From Planctomycetaceae bacterium (GTDB lineage: Bacteria; Planctomycetota; Planctomycetia; Pirellulales; UBA1268): a DNA stretch of 10,773 bases. Positions 1 to 7,490 of the stretch are shown in pieces. Under the pieces are notes generated by a model. It was not told where the DNA came from, did not search any database, and worked only from the letters and a program-made list of their open reading frames with translations. The translations under genes were made by a program, and so were the position numbers. The DNA lies in contig CANHYS010000031.1 in assembly GCA_947464585.1 (NCBI GenBank), positions 1 to 10,773 on the forward strand. The letters run 5' to 3'. The first letter of the stretch is position 1; each line of letters starts with the position of its first letter.

Positions 1-911
1 AACTGCTCGGAGAGAAGCGACGAGGCAAGCGAACCATCGTTGTGAAGAATGAAAGCGGCGTTGAGCGCGAGCATCTCGTCACACACGGCAAACATCTCCG
101 CGTTCACGCCGGTGATATCGTCAAGGCGGGCGAGGCGCTCGTCGACGGCCCCCTCGTTCCGCACGACATTCTTCGCATCTCCGGCGAAGAGGAAGTGCAG
201 CGATATCTGGTGCGGGAGATTCAAAACGTCTACCGCAGTCAGCGGGTCGATATCGACGACAAGCACATCGAGATCATCGTCTCGCAGATGCTGCGAAAGG
301 TGAAGATCGAGACGGTCGGCGACACCGATCTGCTCCCGGGCAGCGTGCTGGACAAGTTTGAGTTCAAGCAGGCGAATGAAAAAGTCTCTGCTGGGCTGCG
401 GATCACCGACAAGGGTGACAGCGAGTTTGCGGTCAGTAGCGTGGTGCCGAAGGACGTGCTGGCTCAGGCGAACGCTCAGATCGAGGCTCTTGGAGGCACT
501 CCCGCCAAGGGCGCGAAGCCCAAGCCGGCGACGGCGAGCACGCAACTGCTCGGCATCACCAAGGCCAGCGTGCAGAGTTCGAGCTTCATCTCGGCCGCGA
601 GCTTTCAGGAAACGACGAAGGTGCTCACTGAGGCGGCGCTCGCCGGCAAGGTGGACAACCTGGTGGGACTCAAGGAGAACGTCATCCTCGGCCACCTCAT
701 TCCGGCTGGCACCGGGTTCAACACCTTCCAGTCGGCCGAGGTTCGCGTACGGCCCGAGGCTCTCGACGCCCTACGGATCGATCGCGATAACGTCCTGACA
801 CGGCAGTTTCCATTGCTCGAGGCCGCGCCTGTCGGCGGTGACACCGTCGCTTCTGGTGAGGTCGGTAGCCCTGTCGCCACTATCGGTGAATCGAAGTCCG
901 ACGAGCTGTAA
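1..911 (+). CDS. rpoC: DNA-directed RNA polymerase subunit beta' (C-terminal part, 5' end outside window)
   Basis: This is the C-terminal end of the beta' subunit, which forms much of the catalytic clamp of cytoplasmic RNA polymerase. The reading frame is open from the first bases of the window, so the gene begins upstream; the GTG at 42 is an internal Val, not a start. Diagnostic beta' blocks are visible: [26 protein letters not shown], the LLGITKAS block, [18 protein letters not shown], and [18 protein letters not shown]. Between the QMLRKV and LLGITKAS blocks lies a less conserved linker rich in Ala, Lys and Pro. After the last conserved block there is a tail of about 64 residues, acidic and Ser/Gly/Val-rich, which is normal for this variable end. 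The stop codon is TAA at 909-911. A stem-loop follows 4 nt later. In many bacteria rpsL follows rpoC; here the next gene is an unrelated exported protein. The family assignment is certain. Confidence 0.97.
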   Translation, partial: LLGEKRRGKRTIVVKNESGVEREHLVTHGKHLRVHAGDIVKAGEALVDGPLVPHDILRISGEEEVQRYLVREIQNVYRSQRVDIDDKHIEIIVSQMLRKVKIETVGDTDLLPGSVLDKFEFKQANEKVSAGLRITDKGDSEFAVSSVVPKDVLAQANAQIEALGGTPAKGAKPKPATASTQLLGITKASVQSSSFISAASFQETTKVLTEAALAGKVDNLVGLKENVILGHLIPAGTGFNTFQSAEVRVRPEALDALRIDRDNVLTRQFPLLEAAPVGGDTVASGEVGSPVATIGESKSDEL

Positions 912-1171
912 CAGCCCGTGGAAACGGCGTCCGCGACGTTTTTCACGGATTGGTCGTCCGGCTAACCGGTCATTTGGCCGGCCGGCTCCACGCCGTCCGG
1001 ATGGCGCTGTTATCGGGCGTTTTGACCGTCATAAACAGCACTTGCCGCCATCCTGGCAGGAGGCTGTTTTTGATCCGGAGGGACGGCCGAAGTACCGTAG
1101 CAGGTAGGACTCCGTCGGTCGTCGTGCACGACGACGGAACTGCGTTCCCCTGCCTCGCCGGAAACCTCCTC
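912..1171. other. intergenic region between rpoC and the exported-protein gene
   Basis: There are about 260 bp with no gene I can support. An open frame continues upstream of the next gene to 950, but that extension is Arg-rich, has no signal-peptide logic and overlaps the stem-loop. Besides the stem-loop at 916-948, the region has a GGCCGGCC palindrome near 977-984 and a second imperfect hairpin. That hairpin has arms 1006-1013 and 1031-1039 (GCTGTTAT paired with ATAAACAGC, one bulged A). I see no convincing -35/-10 pair, but the promoter of the next gene probably lies here. Confidence 0.5.
916..948 (+). terminator. stem-loop just after rpoC, possible terminator
   Basis: The arms 916-926 and 937-948 pair as CCGTG/CACGG, then one G-T wobble, three A-T pairs, a single bulged T, and a closing CG/CG, with a 10-nt loop. 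It starts 4 nt after the rpoC stop codon. The T run lies within the 3' arm rather than after it, so it is not a textbook intrinsic terminator. It could instead be a 3'-end stabilising or Rho-related structure. Confidence 0.4.
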
Positions 1172-2092
1172 ATGGTGCGATCGAAACGACTCCGCCCGTC
1201 ATGCCTTCCGTTGATGACGCGGCTGTTGGCCTGCACGTTGCTCGGCAGCTGTGCCGAAACCGTACTGGCACAACCATACAATCCGTACGCCGACGGGCAC
1301 GAGGTTCTGGCTCCCGTTGCCGCCGATGGCACCCTGCGTTGGGGGGCGTTCTACAAGTCTGCTGCCATCCAAAAGAGCTACGAACGGCTCTGGAGTCTGG
1401 GGGCCTGCCGGGGTACGAACAAGGCCATCACCGTGCCTGTCGAACGCAACAAGATGTTGATCGATAATCTGCCGGAGGAGTCGTTCACAGGCCGGGTCCG
1501 GGCGACGTCCGGCTCGCTGTCAGGCGGCATGGTGGCCTTTACCGAGGGCGACACCGTCGATCCCTCATCGGCCGTGCTGATCGCACAACTGCACCCAGCG
1601 GGCGTTACCCAGATGCAGGTGGGGGGCAGCACGTCAGCAGCAGACATCAAGCCGGGCATGACCGTTCGCCTGCGGACGGAGGTGGACGACAAGGGCAGGG
1701 CTGCGGAACCAGTCCGGGCCATCGAGATCGTCACTCCCCCACGCGACTTCACTCCCGATGCGGTGCGTTCGCACAAGCTCGACACCGTCGTGGGGACGGT
1801 GGTGCAAGCCCGCAACAAGCTGCTGATGCTGAAAGTCGATGCCGGCAAAATTCGCCGCCTCACGCTACCGCTTGCCGATGACGCGGTGGTGATGGTCGTC
1901 GACGCGGCTCAGATCGACCTCATCGCTCCGGGTGATGAGGTCGAAGTCACTGGCCGTCGCTGGAGCGGTGAAGGGGCCATGGGAGCGGGTACGGTCTTCA
2001 CATCTCGCATCGTCGTGACGAAGGCACCGCCTCAGCCGAAAGGCCCGCCGCAGCCCGGCCCAAACGAGCTCGGTGCCAAGCCGGGGCTGTGA
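1172..2092 (+). CDS. exported protein of unknown function with two similar beta-rich segments
   Basis: I do not recognise a named family. The ATG at 1172 is chosen because it gives a classic export signal: basic MVRSKR, a hydrophobic stretch at about residues 13-25, and either a signal-peptidase I site after VLA (residue 33) or a weak lipobox at LGSC (Cys27). The product is 306 aa. Residues 55-105 form a distinctive block containing a WSLGACRGTNKAI motif. Two segments follow, about 105-187 and 205-285, each starting with an F/V-x-G-x-V strand and containing a PG-(M/D)-x-V-x-(L/V) turn. This suggests a duplicated small beta-barrel or OB-like domain; that is inference. The C-terminus (about 286-306) is a Pro/Gly-rich tail. 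No Shine-Dalgarno sequence is visible before 1172 or before the alternative in-frame ATG at 1214, which would shorten the signal peptide's basic region. A cell-envelope or periplasmic role is likely. Confidence 0.75.
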   Translation: MVRSKRLRPSCLPLMTRLLACTLLGSCAETVLAQPYNPYADGHEVLAPVAADGTLRWGAFYKSAAIQKSYERLWSLGACRGTNKAITVPVERNKMLIDNLPEESFTGRVRATSGSLSGGMVAFTEGDTVDPSSAVLIAQLHPAGVTQMQVGGSTSAADIKPGMTVRLRTEVDDKGRAAEPVRAIEIVTPPRDFTPDAVRSHKLDTVVGTVVQARNKLLMLKVDAGKIRRLTLPLADDAVVMVVDAAQIDLIAPGDEVEVTGRRWSGEGAMGAGTVFTSRIVVTKAPPQPKGPPQPGPNELGAKPGL

Positions 2093-2180
2093 TTCGTGAC
2101 ATCCTGCGGTGGTGCTTTTGCCTCCCCGCTGGAATCCGGCCGGTCAAAACCGGTAAAGTAGGGAGAGGCGTCATCGACAC

Positions 2181-2203
2181 GGCGCCCTCTCGGCAAGGGC
2201 GCC
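2181..2203 (+). promoter_or_regulatory. perfect 8-bp stem-loop upstream of the CHAD gene
   Basis: GGCGCCCT (2181-2188) pairs perfectly with AGGGCGCC (2196-2203) around a 7-nt loop. It lies about 90 nt after the stop of the exported-protein gene and 33 nt before the CHAD start. No T-tract follows, so a simple intrinsic terminator is unlikely; Rho-type termination, mRNA processing or leader control of the CHAD-FGE pair are alternatives. Confidence 0.45.
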
Positions 2204-2236
2204 GCGAAGCGTGTCGTATCGTACGGATCGAGCCTG

Positions 2237-3139
2237 ATGGCGGCCTCGGACAGATGGATCGTGAACGACGACCACAGGCTGTCCGTCGGGCAGTTGGCGG
2301 CGACGACGCTCCGCAGGCGATTTGATGCCGTCTGGACTGAACTCCGGGCAGCCTGCGACATGCCCGATCATGCGGAGCATGTTCATCAACTGCGTGTCGC
2401 CACGCGTCGCACCCTGGCGGCGTTCGATGCTTTCCACGCCGTGATCCCGGCGAAACGTCGAGCCTGGTTCGAAAAACGTCTCCGCAGGCTGCGACGCACC
2501 GCGGGCGAGGCACGCGACCTTGACGTGCTCACCGATCGCTTGGCGAACGACGCGGCGCGGGCACGCAGTCGGCTGGTCGCGATGCTCTCGAAACAGCGGC
2601 GCAAATCGAGGGCGCCCATCCGCGCCCAGTTCGAAGACCTCGTGGATGCGGATTGGTGCTGCCGTGTCGACCGACTGCTCAATGATGTCCACGTCCGGCG
2701 ACGTCGGTCTGACTTTCGGTCCTATGCGAGGCGGCACTTCAAACCCATGATCGCTGCGTTCTTCGCAAAGGCCGACCACACACTGCACGACGACGATGAG
2801 ATCCACTCGCTCCGCATCGAGGGCAAGAAGCTCCGTTACGCACTGGAAATTTTTGCCCCTGCCTTGCCTGCCCATGCTCGAGCCAGATGCCAAGAGTCGC
2901 TCGAGCGGCTCCAGAAGACACTCGGAGATTTCACCGACCATGCGGCTGCGGCCGATCGCTTCGGGCAATGGGCTCGGAGCGCGGATGCGGGTCCCAATCG
3001 CGACATGCTGATCTCGCTGCGTGATGACGAGAGCCGGCAGGCCGACAGAGCCCGCAAGGTTTTTTCGAAATGGTGGAATCCATCGAGGCGCCGATCACTC
3101 CGTCGCCGCTTCGCACGCACCATGCGGCGTTCTGCATGA
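2237..3139 (+). CDS. CHAD-domain protein (predicted polyphosphate-binding)
   Basis: This is a 300-aa protein made almost entirely of a CHAD domain, an all-alpha, strongly basic fold with two repeats. CHAD proteins are known to bind inorganic polyphosphate and often associate with polyphosphate granules. The two hallmark conserved-His helices are present: HVHQLRVATRRTLAAF (His50) and EIHSLRIEGKKLRYALE (His190), and an EARDLDVL motif lies at about 92-98. The surface is very rich in Arg and Lys, and the last 20 residues contain RRRSLRRRFARTMRR, a basic tail that could bind polyanions. There is no signal peptide, so it is cytoplasmic. The ATG at 2237 has only a weak GAG upstream. The TGA stop (3137-3139) overlaps the ATG of the FGE gene as ATGA, implying translational coupling. 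No CYTH triphosphatase domain is fused to it, unlike many CHAD proteins. The family call is firm; the link to the FGE is inference. Confidence 0.92.
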   Translation: MAASDRWIVNDDHRLSVGQLAATTLRRRFDAVWTELRAACDMPDHAEHVHQLRVATRRTLAAFDAFHAVIPAKRRAWFEKRLRRLRRTAGEARDLDVLTDRLANDAARARSRLVAMLSKQRRKSRAPIRAQFEDLVDADWCCRVDRLLNDVHVRRRRSDFRSYARRHFKPMIAAFFAKADHTLHDDDEIHSLRIEGKKLRYALEIFAPALPAHARARCQESLERLQKTLGDFTDHAAAADRFGQWARSADAGPNRDMLISLRDDESRQADRARKVFSKWWNPSRRRSLRRRFARTMRRSA

Positions 3140-4305
3140 CACCTTCTTTGCCCCCCAATAGATCTTCACCGGGCCGCACACCCTCGCGACGCCTGCCACC
3201 CGTGGCCGTACAGATCGGGATGCAGATCGGGATCGCCCTGGCGGTAGCGGCAATCGTGTGGTCGATCGGTTCGCTCGCGCTCGACCGTGCCGGCGCAAAG
3301 CCGGGAACCAACTTCCGGGGATTTCAGCCGACCGCAGCCAACACGCAGCCGCCCCCGAGTGAGTCGCCGCCAGGCATGGTCTGGATTCCCGGAGGCGAGT
3401 TCTCCATGGGTTGTGCCGATCCTCGCGACCAGCCTTTTGGCGGCCCCGATGCCATGCGCGACGCGCGTCCGATCCACCGAGCGTACGTCGACGGCTTGTG
3501 GATGGACCGCACCGAGGTGACGAACGAACGCTTCGCTGAATTCGTCGCTGCGACAGGCTACGTCACCGTGGCGGAGCGACCGCCCAGGCAGGAGGACTTC
3601 CCCGGCGCGCCGCCCGAAAATCTCGTGCCTGGTTCGCTGGTATTCACGCCCCCATCTGGTCCCGTCCCACTGACCAATCATTACGTCTGGTGGAACTACG
3701 TCGCGGGCGCTGACTGGCGGCATCCCACTGGCCCCGACAGTTCGATCGACGGCCGTGGCGACGATCCGGTGGTGCAGGTCGCCTACGAGGATGCAGCTGC
3801 CTTCGCAGCATGGGCCGGCAAGCGGCTCCCGACGGAAGCCGAGTGGGAATTCGCGGCCAGGGGCGGACTCGCAGGCAACCTCTATCCCTGGGGCAATGAA
3901 TTCCGGCCAGCCGGCCAATTCATGACCAACACCTGGCAAGGCAGGTTTCCTGCGGACAACACCGCCGCCGATGGCCATGCCGCCGCCGCACCGGCCGGAA
4001 GTTTTCCCGCCAACGCCTACGGGCTGCACGACATGTCGGGAAACGTCTGGGAATGGTGTGCGGATTGGTACCGCCACGACGCGTATGCCACGGCGACCGC
4101 TCCAGGAAAGCCCGAGCGGAATCCGGCCGGCCCAACGAATAGCTTCGACCCACAGGAGCCACACGAGAAGAAACGTGTCCTCCGCGGCGGCTCCTTTCTC
4201 TGCTCCGACCAATACTGCGCCCGCTACATCGTGGGCACCCGTGGCAAGGGCGAGCCCTCCAGCGGCTGCAACCACATCGGCTTCCGGTGCGTGAAGCCAC
4301 GGTAG
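3136..4305 (+). CDS. membrane-anchored formylglycine-generating enzyme (SUMF1/FGE family)
   Basis: FGEs oxidise a Cys in the CxPxR motif of type I sulfatases to C-alpha-formylglycine, using O2 and copper. The ATG at 3136 is chosen because it overlaps the CHAD stop (ATGA); the frame opens earlier at 3070, but that part lies inside the CHAD gene. The product is 389 aa. A basic N-terminus precedes one membrane segment at about residues 23-49, then a Pro/Ser-rich linker (about 65-80), then the whole FGE fold. Visible motifs are GMVWIPGGEFSMGC, MDRTEVTNERFAEFV, RLPTEAEWEFAARGG, GNVWEWCADWY, and GGSFLCSDQYCARY followed by NHIGFRC. The pair Cys356/Cys361 (C-x4-C) corresponds to the catalytic, copper-binding Cys pair of true FGEs, which is missing from many SUMF1-like paralogues with other roles. 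The positive-inside rule places the catalytic domain outside the cytoplasm. No sulfatase gene lies in the window. Loss of activity or another substrate remains possible. Confidence 0.93.
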   Translation: MTPSLPPNRSSPGRTPSRRLPPVAVQIGMQIGIALAVAAIVWSIGSLALDRAGAKPGTNFRGFQPTAANTQPPPSESPPGMVWIPGGEFSMGCADPRDQPFGGPDAMRDARPIHRAYVDGLWMDRTEVTNERFAEFVAATGYVTVAERPPRQEDFPGAPPENLVPGSLVFTPPSGPVPLTNHYVWWNYVAGADWRHPTGPDSSIDGRGDDPVVQVAYEDAAAFAAWAGKRLPTEAEWEFAARGGLAGNLYPWGNEFRPAGQFMTNTWQGRFPADNTAADGHAAAAPAGSFPANAYGLHDMSGNVWEWCADWYRHDAYATATAPGKPERNPAGPTNSFDPQEPHEKKRVLRGGSFLCSDQYCARYIVGTRGKGEPSSGCNHIGFRCVKPR

Positions 4306-4339
4306 CGTGATGGTGCTGCGGTTCGGGGCTGCCCATGAC

Positions 4340-4353
4340 CCGTCGCCGGACGG
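4340..4353. terminator. short hairpin in the convergent gap between the FGE and polX genes
   Basis: CCGTC (4340-4344) and GACGG (4349-4353) form a perfect 5-bp stem with a 4-nt loop in the 50-bp gap where two genes converge. It is short and lacks T-tracts on either side, so a bidirectional terminator role is only suggested by its position. Confidence 0.3.
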
Positions 4354-4355
4354 CC

Positions 4356-6125
4356 TCACCGCTTCATCAGTTTGCGGAGGCCGGCGAGGGTTCGGGTGTT
4401 GGCGACGTCACTAGCCTCGAGGCCGGCGCGGCGGGCTTGGAGCACGCCGCACCGCATCACGTCGAGGCCCCGCGTCGAGTGTGCATCGGTGGAGATCACG
4501 ATCTTCACACCCGCCTTTTTTGCCGCGGCCGCATGATGATCGTTGAGATCGAGCCGCCAGGGGTTGGCATTGATCTCCAGAAATGTCCCCGTCCGCGCCG
4601 CGGCGGCGATCACCGCCTCGATATCCACGTCGTACGGCGGACGCCTGTTGAGCAACCGACCGGTGGGATGACCGATCACACGCACGTGTGGATTCTCGAT
4701 CGCTTCGATGATCCGGGCAGTGATCCGCTCCCGCGGCTGGTTCTGGCCGTAATGCAGGCTGGCCACGACCCAATCGGCCTTCTCCAGCACGTCGTCGGGC
4801 AGATCGAGGCCGCCCTTCTCCAGCATGTCGACCTCGATCCCCTTCAACACCACGATCGGTGGCCGGCCATCCTCAGCCAGGGACTCGTTCAGCTGGTCGA
4901 TCTCATCCCATTGCTTCAGGAGTCTGTGTTTGTCGAGGCCTCGGGCCATGGTCACACGCTGGCCATGGTCGGTGATCGCGATGTACTGGAGTCCGCGGGC
5001 AACAGCCGCGCGGACCATCTCCGCGAGCGTGTCCTCGCCATCGGTTGCGGTGGTGTGCATGTGAAGATCGCCGCAAATATCGGCCAGCTCCACCAACTCG
5101 GGCAGTTCACCCCGTTCGGCCACCGCTATTTCGTCGCGTCCCTCACGAAGCTCCGGCGGCACCCATGGCAGTCCCACCGCTCCATAGACAGCCTGCTCGG
5201 TATCGCCGGCAATGCAGACTCCCTTTGCCGGCTTTGCATCGTCCTTGCCTTCCGAGCTGACTTCGTAGACGCCGTATTCGTTGATCGTCAGCCCTCGCTC
5301 CCGCGCCCAGGACCGCAACCGCACGTTGTGCTCCTTCGATCCGGTGAAATACTGGAGTGCCGCCCCGAACGATCCATGCTCCACGACCCGCAGGTCGATC
5401 TGCACGCCCCGCGGGCCCCGCACGCTCGTTTTCGTATCCCCCCGCAGCAACACCGCCGATGTCTCCTTCCAGGCGTGCAGCCTGTCCATGACGGCGGTGG
5501 AATCATCGCTGTCGACGACGAAATCAAGATCGCCCACCGTCTCCCGTCCCCGCCGCCAGCTCCCGGCACCCTCGATCCGGCGAACGTGCGGACACCCGCG
5601 CATCCAGACGAGCAACTCCTGCACGATCGCATCGGCCTCTTGCCACAACAGTCTGGCGTGATCCGGATCCTTGGCGAAGGCAATGTTTTCGAGAATCGAC
5701 GCCTGGGTCTTCGCGCCAAAGCCCTTCACCTGCTCCACCCGTCCCTCGCGACAGGCCTGCTCAAGCGAATCGAGCGAGTCGATGCCCAACTGGTCGACGA
5801 GCACCTTCACCTTCTTGGGGCCGAGTCCGGGTACCCGCATGAGCTCAAACACCACCGCCGGCACAGCCTTTCGCAGTTCGGCCAGCAGCGGCAATTCACC
5901 CGTGTCCAGCAGCGAGCCGATCTTTTCAGCGAGATCGGTGCCGATGCCCTCGAGGTCGGTCAGGGAGCGTCCAGAATCGGCCCGCACGGCGGCCATCGAC
6001 TCGACCATGTCGCCTATCGTGCGGGCAGCGTTGCGGTAGGCCCGAACGCGGAACACGTTGCCACCCTGGTACTCCAGCAGATCGGCGATGTGTTCGAACG
6101 TGGCGGCGATATCGGCATTCGTCAC
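4356..6125 (-). CDS. polX: DNA polymerase/3'-5' exonuclease PolX
   Basis: This is a bacterial family-X DNA polymerase with a C-terminal PHP domain, 589 aa, the usual full length. Family members fill short gaps in base-excision repair, and the PHP domain adds Mn-dependent 3'-5' exonuclease and AP-endonuclease activity. The order is: N-terminal 8-kDa-like helix domain (about 1-90, FRVRAYRNAARTI), helix-hairpin-helix motifs (LEGIGTDLAEKIG at 58-70 and VPGLGPKKVKVL at 98-109), and a polymerase palm with GSW (188-190). The palm's catalytic carboxylates are GDLD (Asp199, Asp201) and QIDLRV (Asp244). The PHP domain (about 348-589) keeps all its metal-ligand motifs: DLHMHT (355, 357), TDHG (386-387), GIEVDM (Glu431), SLHYG (His458), GHPTGR (His486) and STDAHS (547, 549). 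The start is GTG at 6125, with an AGAGG about 6 nt upstream and the expected N-terminus; the nearby ATG is out of frame. The gene lies 97 bp downstream of the secreted-protein gene on the same strand. Confidence 0.96.
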   Translation of the reverse strand: MTNADIAATFEHIADLLEYQGGNVFRVRAYRNAARTIGDMVESMAAVRADSGRSLTDLEGIGTDLAEKIGSLLDTGELPLLAELRKAVPAVVFELMRVPGLGPKKVKVLVDQLGIDSLDSLEQACREGRVEQVKGFGAKTQASILENIAFAKDPDHARLLWQEADAIVQELLVWMRGCPHVRRIEGAGSWRRGRETVGDLDFVVDSDDSTAVMDRLHAWKETSAVLLRGDTKTSVRGPRGVQIDLRVVEHGSFGAALQYFTGSKEHNVRLRSWARERGLTINEYGVYEVSSEGKDDAKPAKGVCIAGDTEQAVYGAVGLPWVPPELREGRDEIAVAERGELPELVELADICGDLHMHTTATDGEDTLAEMVRAAVARGLQYIAITDHGQRVTMARGLDKHRLLKQWDEIDQLNESLAEDGRPPIVVLKGIEVDMLEKGGLDLPDDVLEKADWVVASLHYGQNQPRERITARIIEAIENPHVRVIGHPTGRLLNRRPPYDVDIEAVIAAAARTGTFLEINANPWRLDLNDHHAAAAKKAGVKIVISTDAHSTRGLDVMRCGVLQARRAGLEASDVANTRTLAGLRKLMKR

Positions 6126-6222
6126 GGCATGCCTCTGAACGTTGACCCCGCAACGACCGGTCCGGGAAGGTGGGCGTCGTCGCGTGCTGATCAGGCTGCC
6201 GTCATCGTATCAGGCCTATTCG

Positions 6223-7428
6223 CTACTGCACGCGGCCGGGCAGGGCGGCTGTCGGATAGCCCGTGGGCCTCGCCGCCTGGTGCGACGGGTACCAGCCGGC
6301 GGCCGGCTGGTACGAGGTCGTGTGGCCGGTCGGCTCGAGCAGTTTCGGAAAAGCACCGGTTGAAGAACTCGGGCCAACGCCCGGCAGCACCGGCATGCCA
6401 TTGCTGCCACTGGTGCTCGTGCCGCCACCCGTGCCGCTCGTGCCAGTGCCGTACCCACCCATGGGTGCCAGCGAAGGAGCCGGCGTGCCGTTGGCGGGCG
6501 CCCGGTACTGCTGCATCATCGGCACCGCAGATCCCGGGCCGGCAGGTGACGTGGGAGCGGTCGACGCTGCGGATCCAGCGCCATTCGTCGCCGGCGTCCG
6601 CTGGAGTTCCGGAATCGGCTTCAGCGACGGGGTCGGCGACAGCATCGGCGGTGCCGTCGGCTGGGGCTGTACCGCCGCAGGGGCGGGCGCCGCATAGGTC
6701 CCGCTCTGCGGCACGACCGGCTGCTGGAAGGTTGGCTGCTGGTACACCGGCTGCTGCATCCCCTGCTGCGGCACCATCGCTGGCGCCATCGCCGGGGCTG
6801 CGATGTTCTGCGGCTGCCCAGGCTGGATCAATTGCTGGGGCACATCGGCTCCGGCAGCACCCCAGGCTTGCGGGGTCGTCTGCACGGTCGACGCGAACGG
6901 ACTCGACACGGTGCCCGCGGTGGGTGGCGTCATCATCGGTGCTGCAGACGCCCCTGGCACACCGTAGGCTCCATTCGCCGAGTATCCAGGCTGCATCTGC
7001 ACGTACTTCGTCGAATAGACAGCCCGGTACTGGGTCACCGGCACGTTGACGGGCTGCTGCACGTATTGAGTCACCTGCTCCATGCATTCCCGAGGGCATC
7101 CGGTGCAGGGATCGATTTCGCTCGACGGCTTGTAGCTGGTGACCGGCACGCACTGATACTGCGTCCGGTAGGTGGTCTCGGGCACGTAGCTCACCTGTTG
7201 CACCGGCACGACAACCGGCGGCGGCGGCGCGGGGACGGGTGCCATGATCGGCGCGGCGACGGGTGCAAAGACCGGCGCGGGGACCGGAGCCACGGCATAG
7301 GCCGCCGGCGCCTTTCGGCATCCCGCGAAGAGATCGGACAGGCAGCACTGCGCATCGCACGCAGTCGGCACCATGCCTACCGTACCGCCTGCCAACAGCA
7401 CGACGAAGAAGGGACGCCGGATTCTCAT
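6223..7428 (-). CDS. secreted Pro/Gln/Ala-rich low-complexity protein with a Cys cluster
   Basis: A 401-aa protein whose family I cannot name. The start is firm: ATG at 7428 has AGGAG with 6-nt spacing (7435-7439 on the plus strand), and the N-terminus MRIRRPFFVVLLAGG is a typical signal peptide with probable cleavage after CDA (residue 26). The mature N-terminus has a Cys group (CCLSDLFAGC, 28-37). Next come a Pro/Ala/Val-rich spacer (42-76) and a Tyr- and Val-rich segment (77-145) with repeated short units such as VPVTSY and VPVTQY. That segment contains a C-x2-C-x3-C cluster (Cys108, 111, 115). Residues 146-401 are low complexity, rich in Pro, Gln, Ala, Gly, Ser and Thr, with MQQPVYQQPTFQQP and a GTGTSGTGGGTSTSGS stretch. 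Such proteins are common in planctomycete envelopes, where disulfide-linked wall proteins occur; a cell-surface role here is inference. A second frame (6191-7360) is open too but lacks an export signal. Confidence 0.8.
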   Translation of the reverse strand: MRIRRPFFVVLLAGGTVGMVPTACDAQCCLSDLFAGCRKAPAAYAVAPVPAPVFAPVAAPIMAPVPAPPPPVVVPVQQVSYVPETTYRTQYQCVPVTSYKPSSEIDPCTGCPRECMEQVTQYVQQPVNVPVTQYRAVYSTKYVQMQPGYSANGAYGVPGASAAPMMTPPTAGTVSSPFASTVQTTPQAWGAAGADVPQQLIQPGQPQNIAAPAMAPAMVPQQGMQQPVYQQPTFQQPVVPQSGTYAAPAPAAVQPQPTAPPMLSPTPSLKPIPELQRTPATNGAGSAASTAPTSPAGPGSAVPMMQQYRAPANGTPAPSLAPMGGYGTGTSGTGGGTSTSGSNGMPVLPGVGPSSSTGAFPKLLEPTGHTTSYQPAAGWYPSHQAARPTGYPTAALPGRVQ

Positions 7429-7454
7429 CTCACACTCCTGAAGCTCGGTGGGCC

Positions 7455-7466
7455 GACCGGCCGGTC
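7455..7466. repeat. 12-bp perfect palindrome between the P-loop and secreted-protein genes
   Basis: GACCGGCCGGTC reads identically on both strands and sits in the 62-bp gap, 26 nt upstream of the secreted protein's ATG. Its placement would suit an operator-like site or a short hairpin, but GC-rich DNA produces such palindromes fairly easily, so function is unproven. Confidence 0.35.
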
Positions 7467-7490
7467 ACGCCGGCACGATCACCATCATCC

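Noticed and set aside
1021..1080. TCCTGGCAGGA followed by GGCTGTTTTTGAT as an intrinsic terminator
   Set aside because: The palindrome leaves a one-base loop, so the usable stem is too short, and it lies upstream of the exported-protein gene rather than after a gene.
950..1171. Upstream extension of the exported-protein gene to a start at 950
   Set aside because: The extra 74 residues are Arg-rich with no recognisable motif, overlap the post-rpoC stem-loop, and would bury the signal peptide.
4335..7049. A very long open frame (904 codons) on the plus strand
   Set aside because: It lies antisense to polX and most of the secreted-protein gene, whose protein motifs and start sites are unmistakable. 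Its translation is His/Arg/Pro-rich with no domain, as expected for a shadow in high-GC DNA.
6191..7360. An alternative minus-strand frame across the secreted-protein gene
   Set aside because: It lacks a signal peptide and a ribosome-binding site, whereas the frame starting at 7428 has both.
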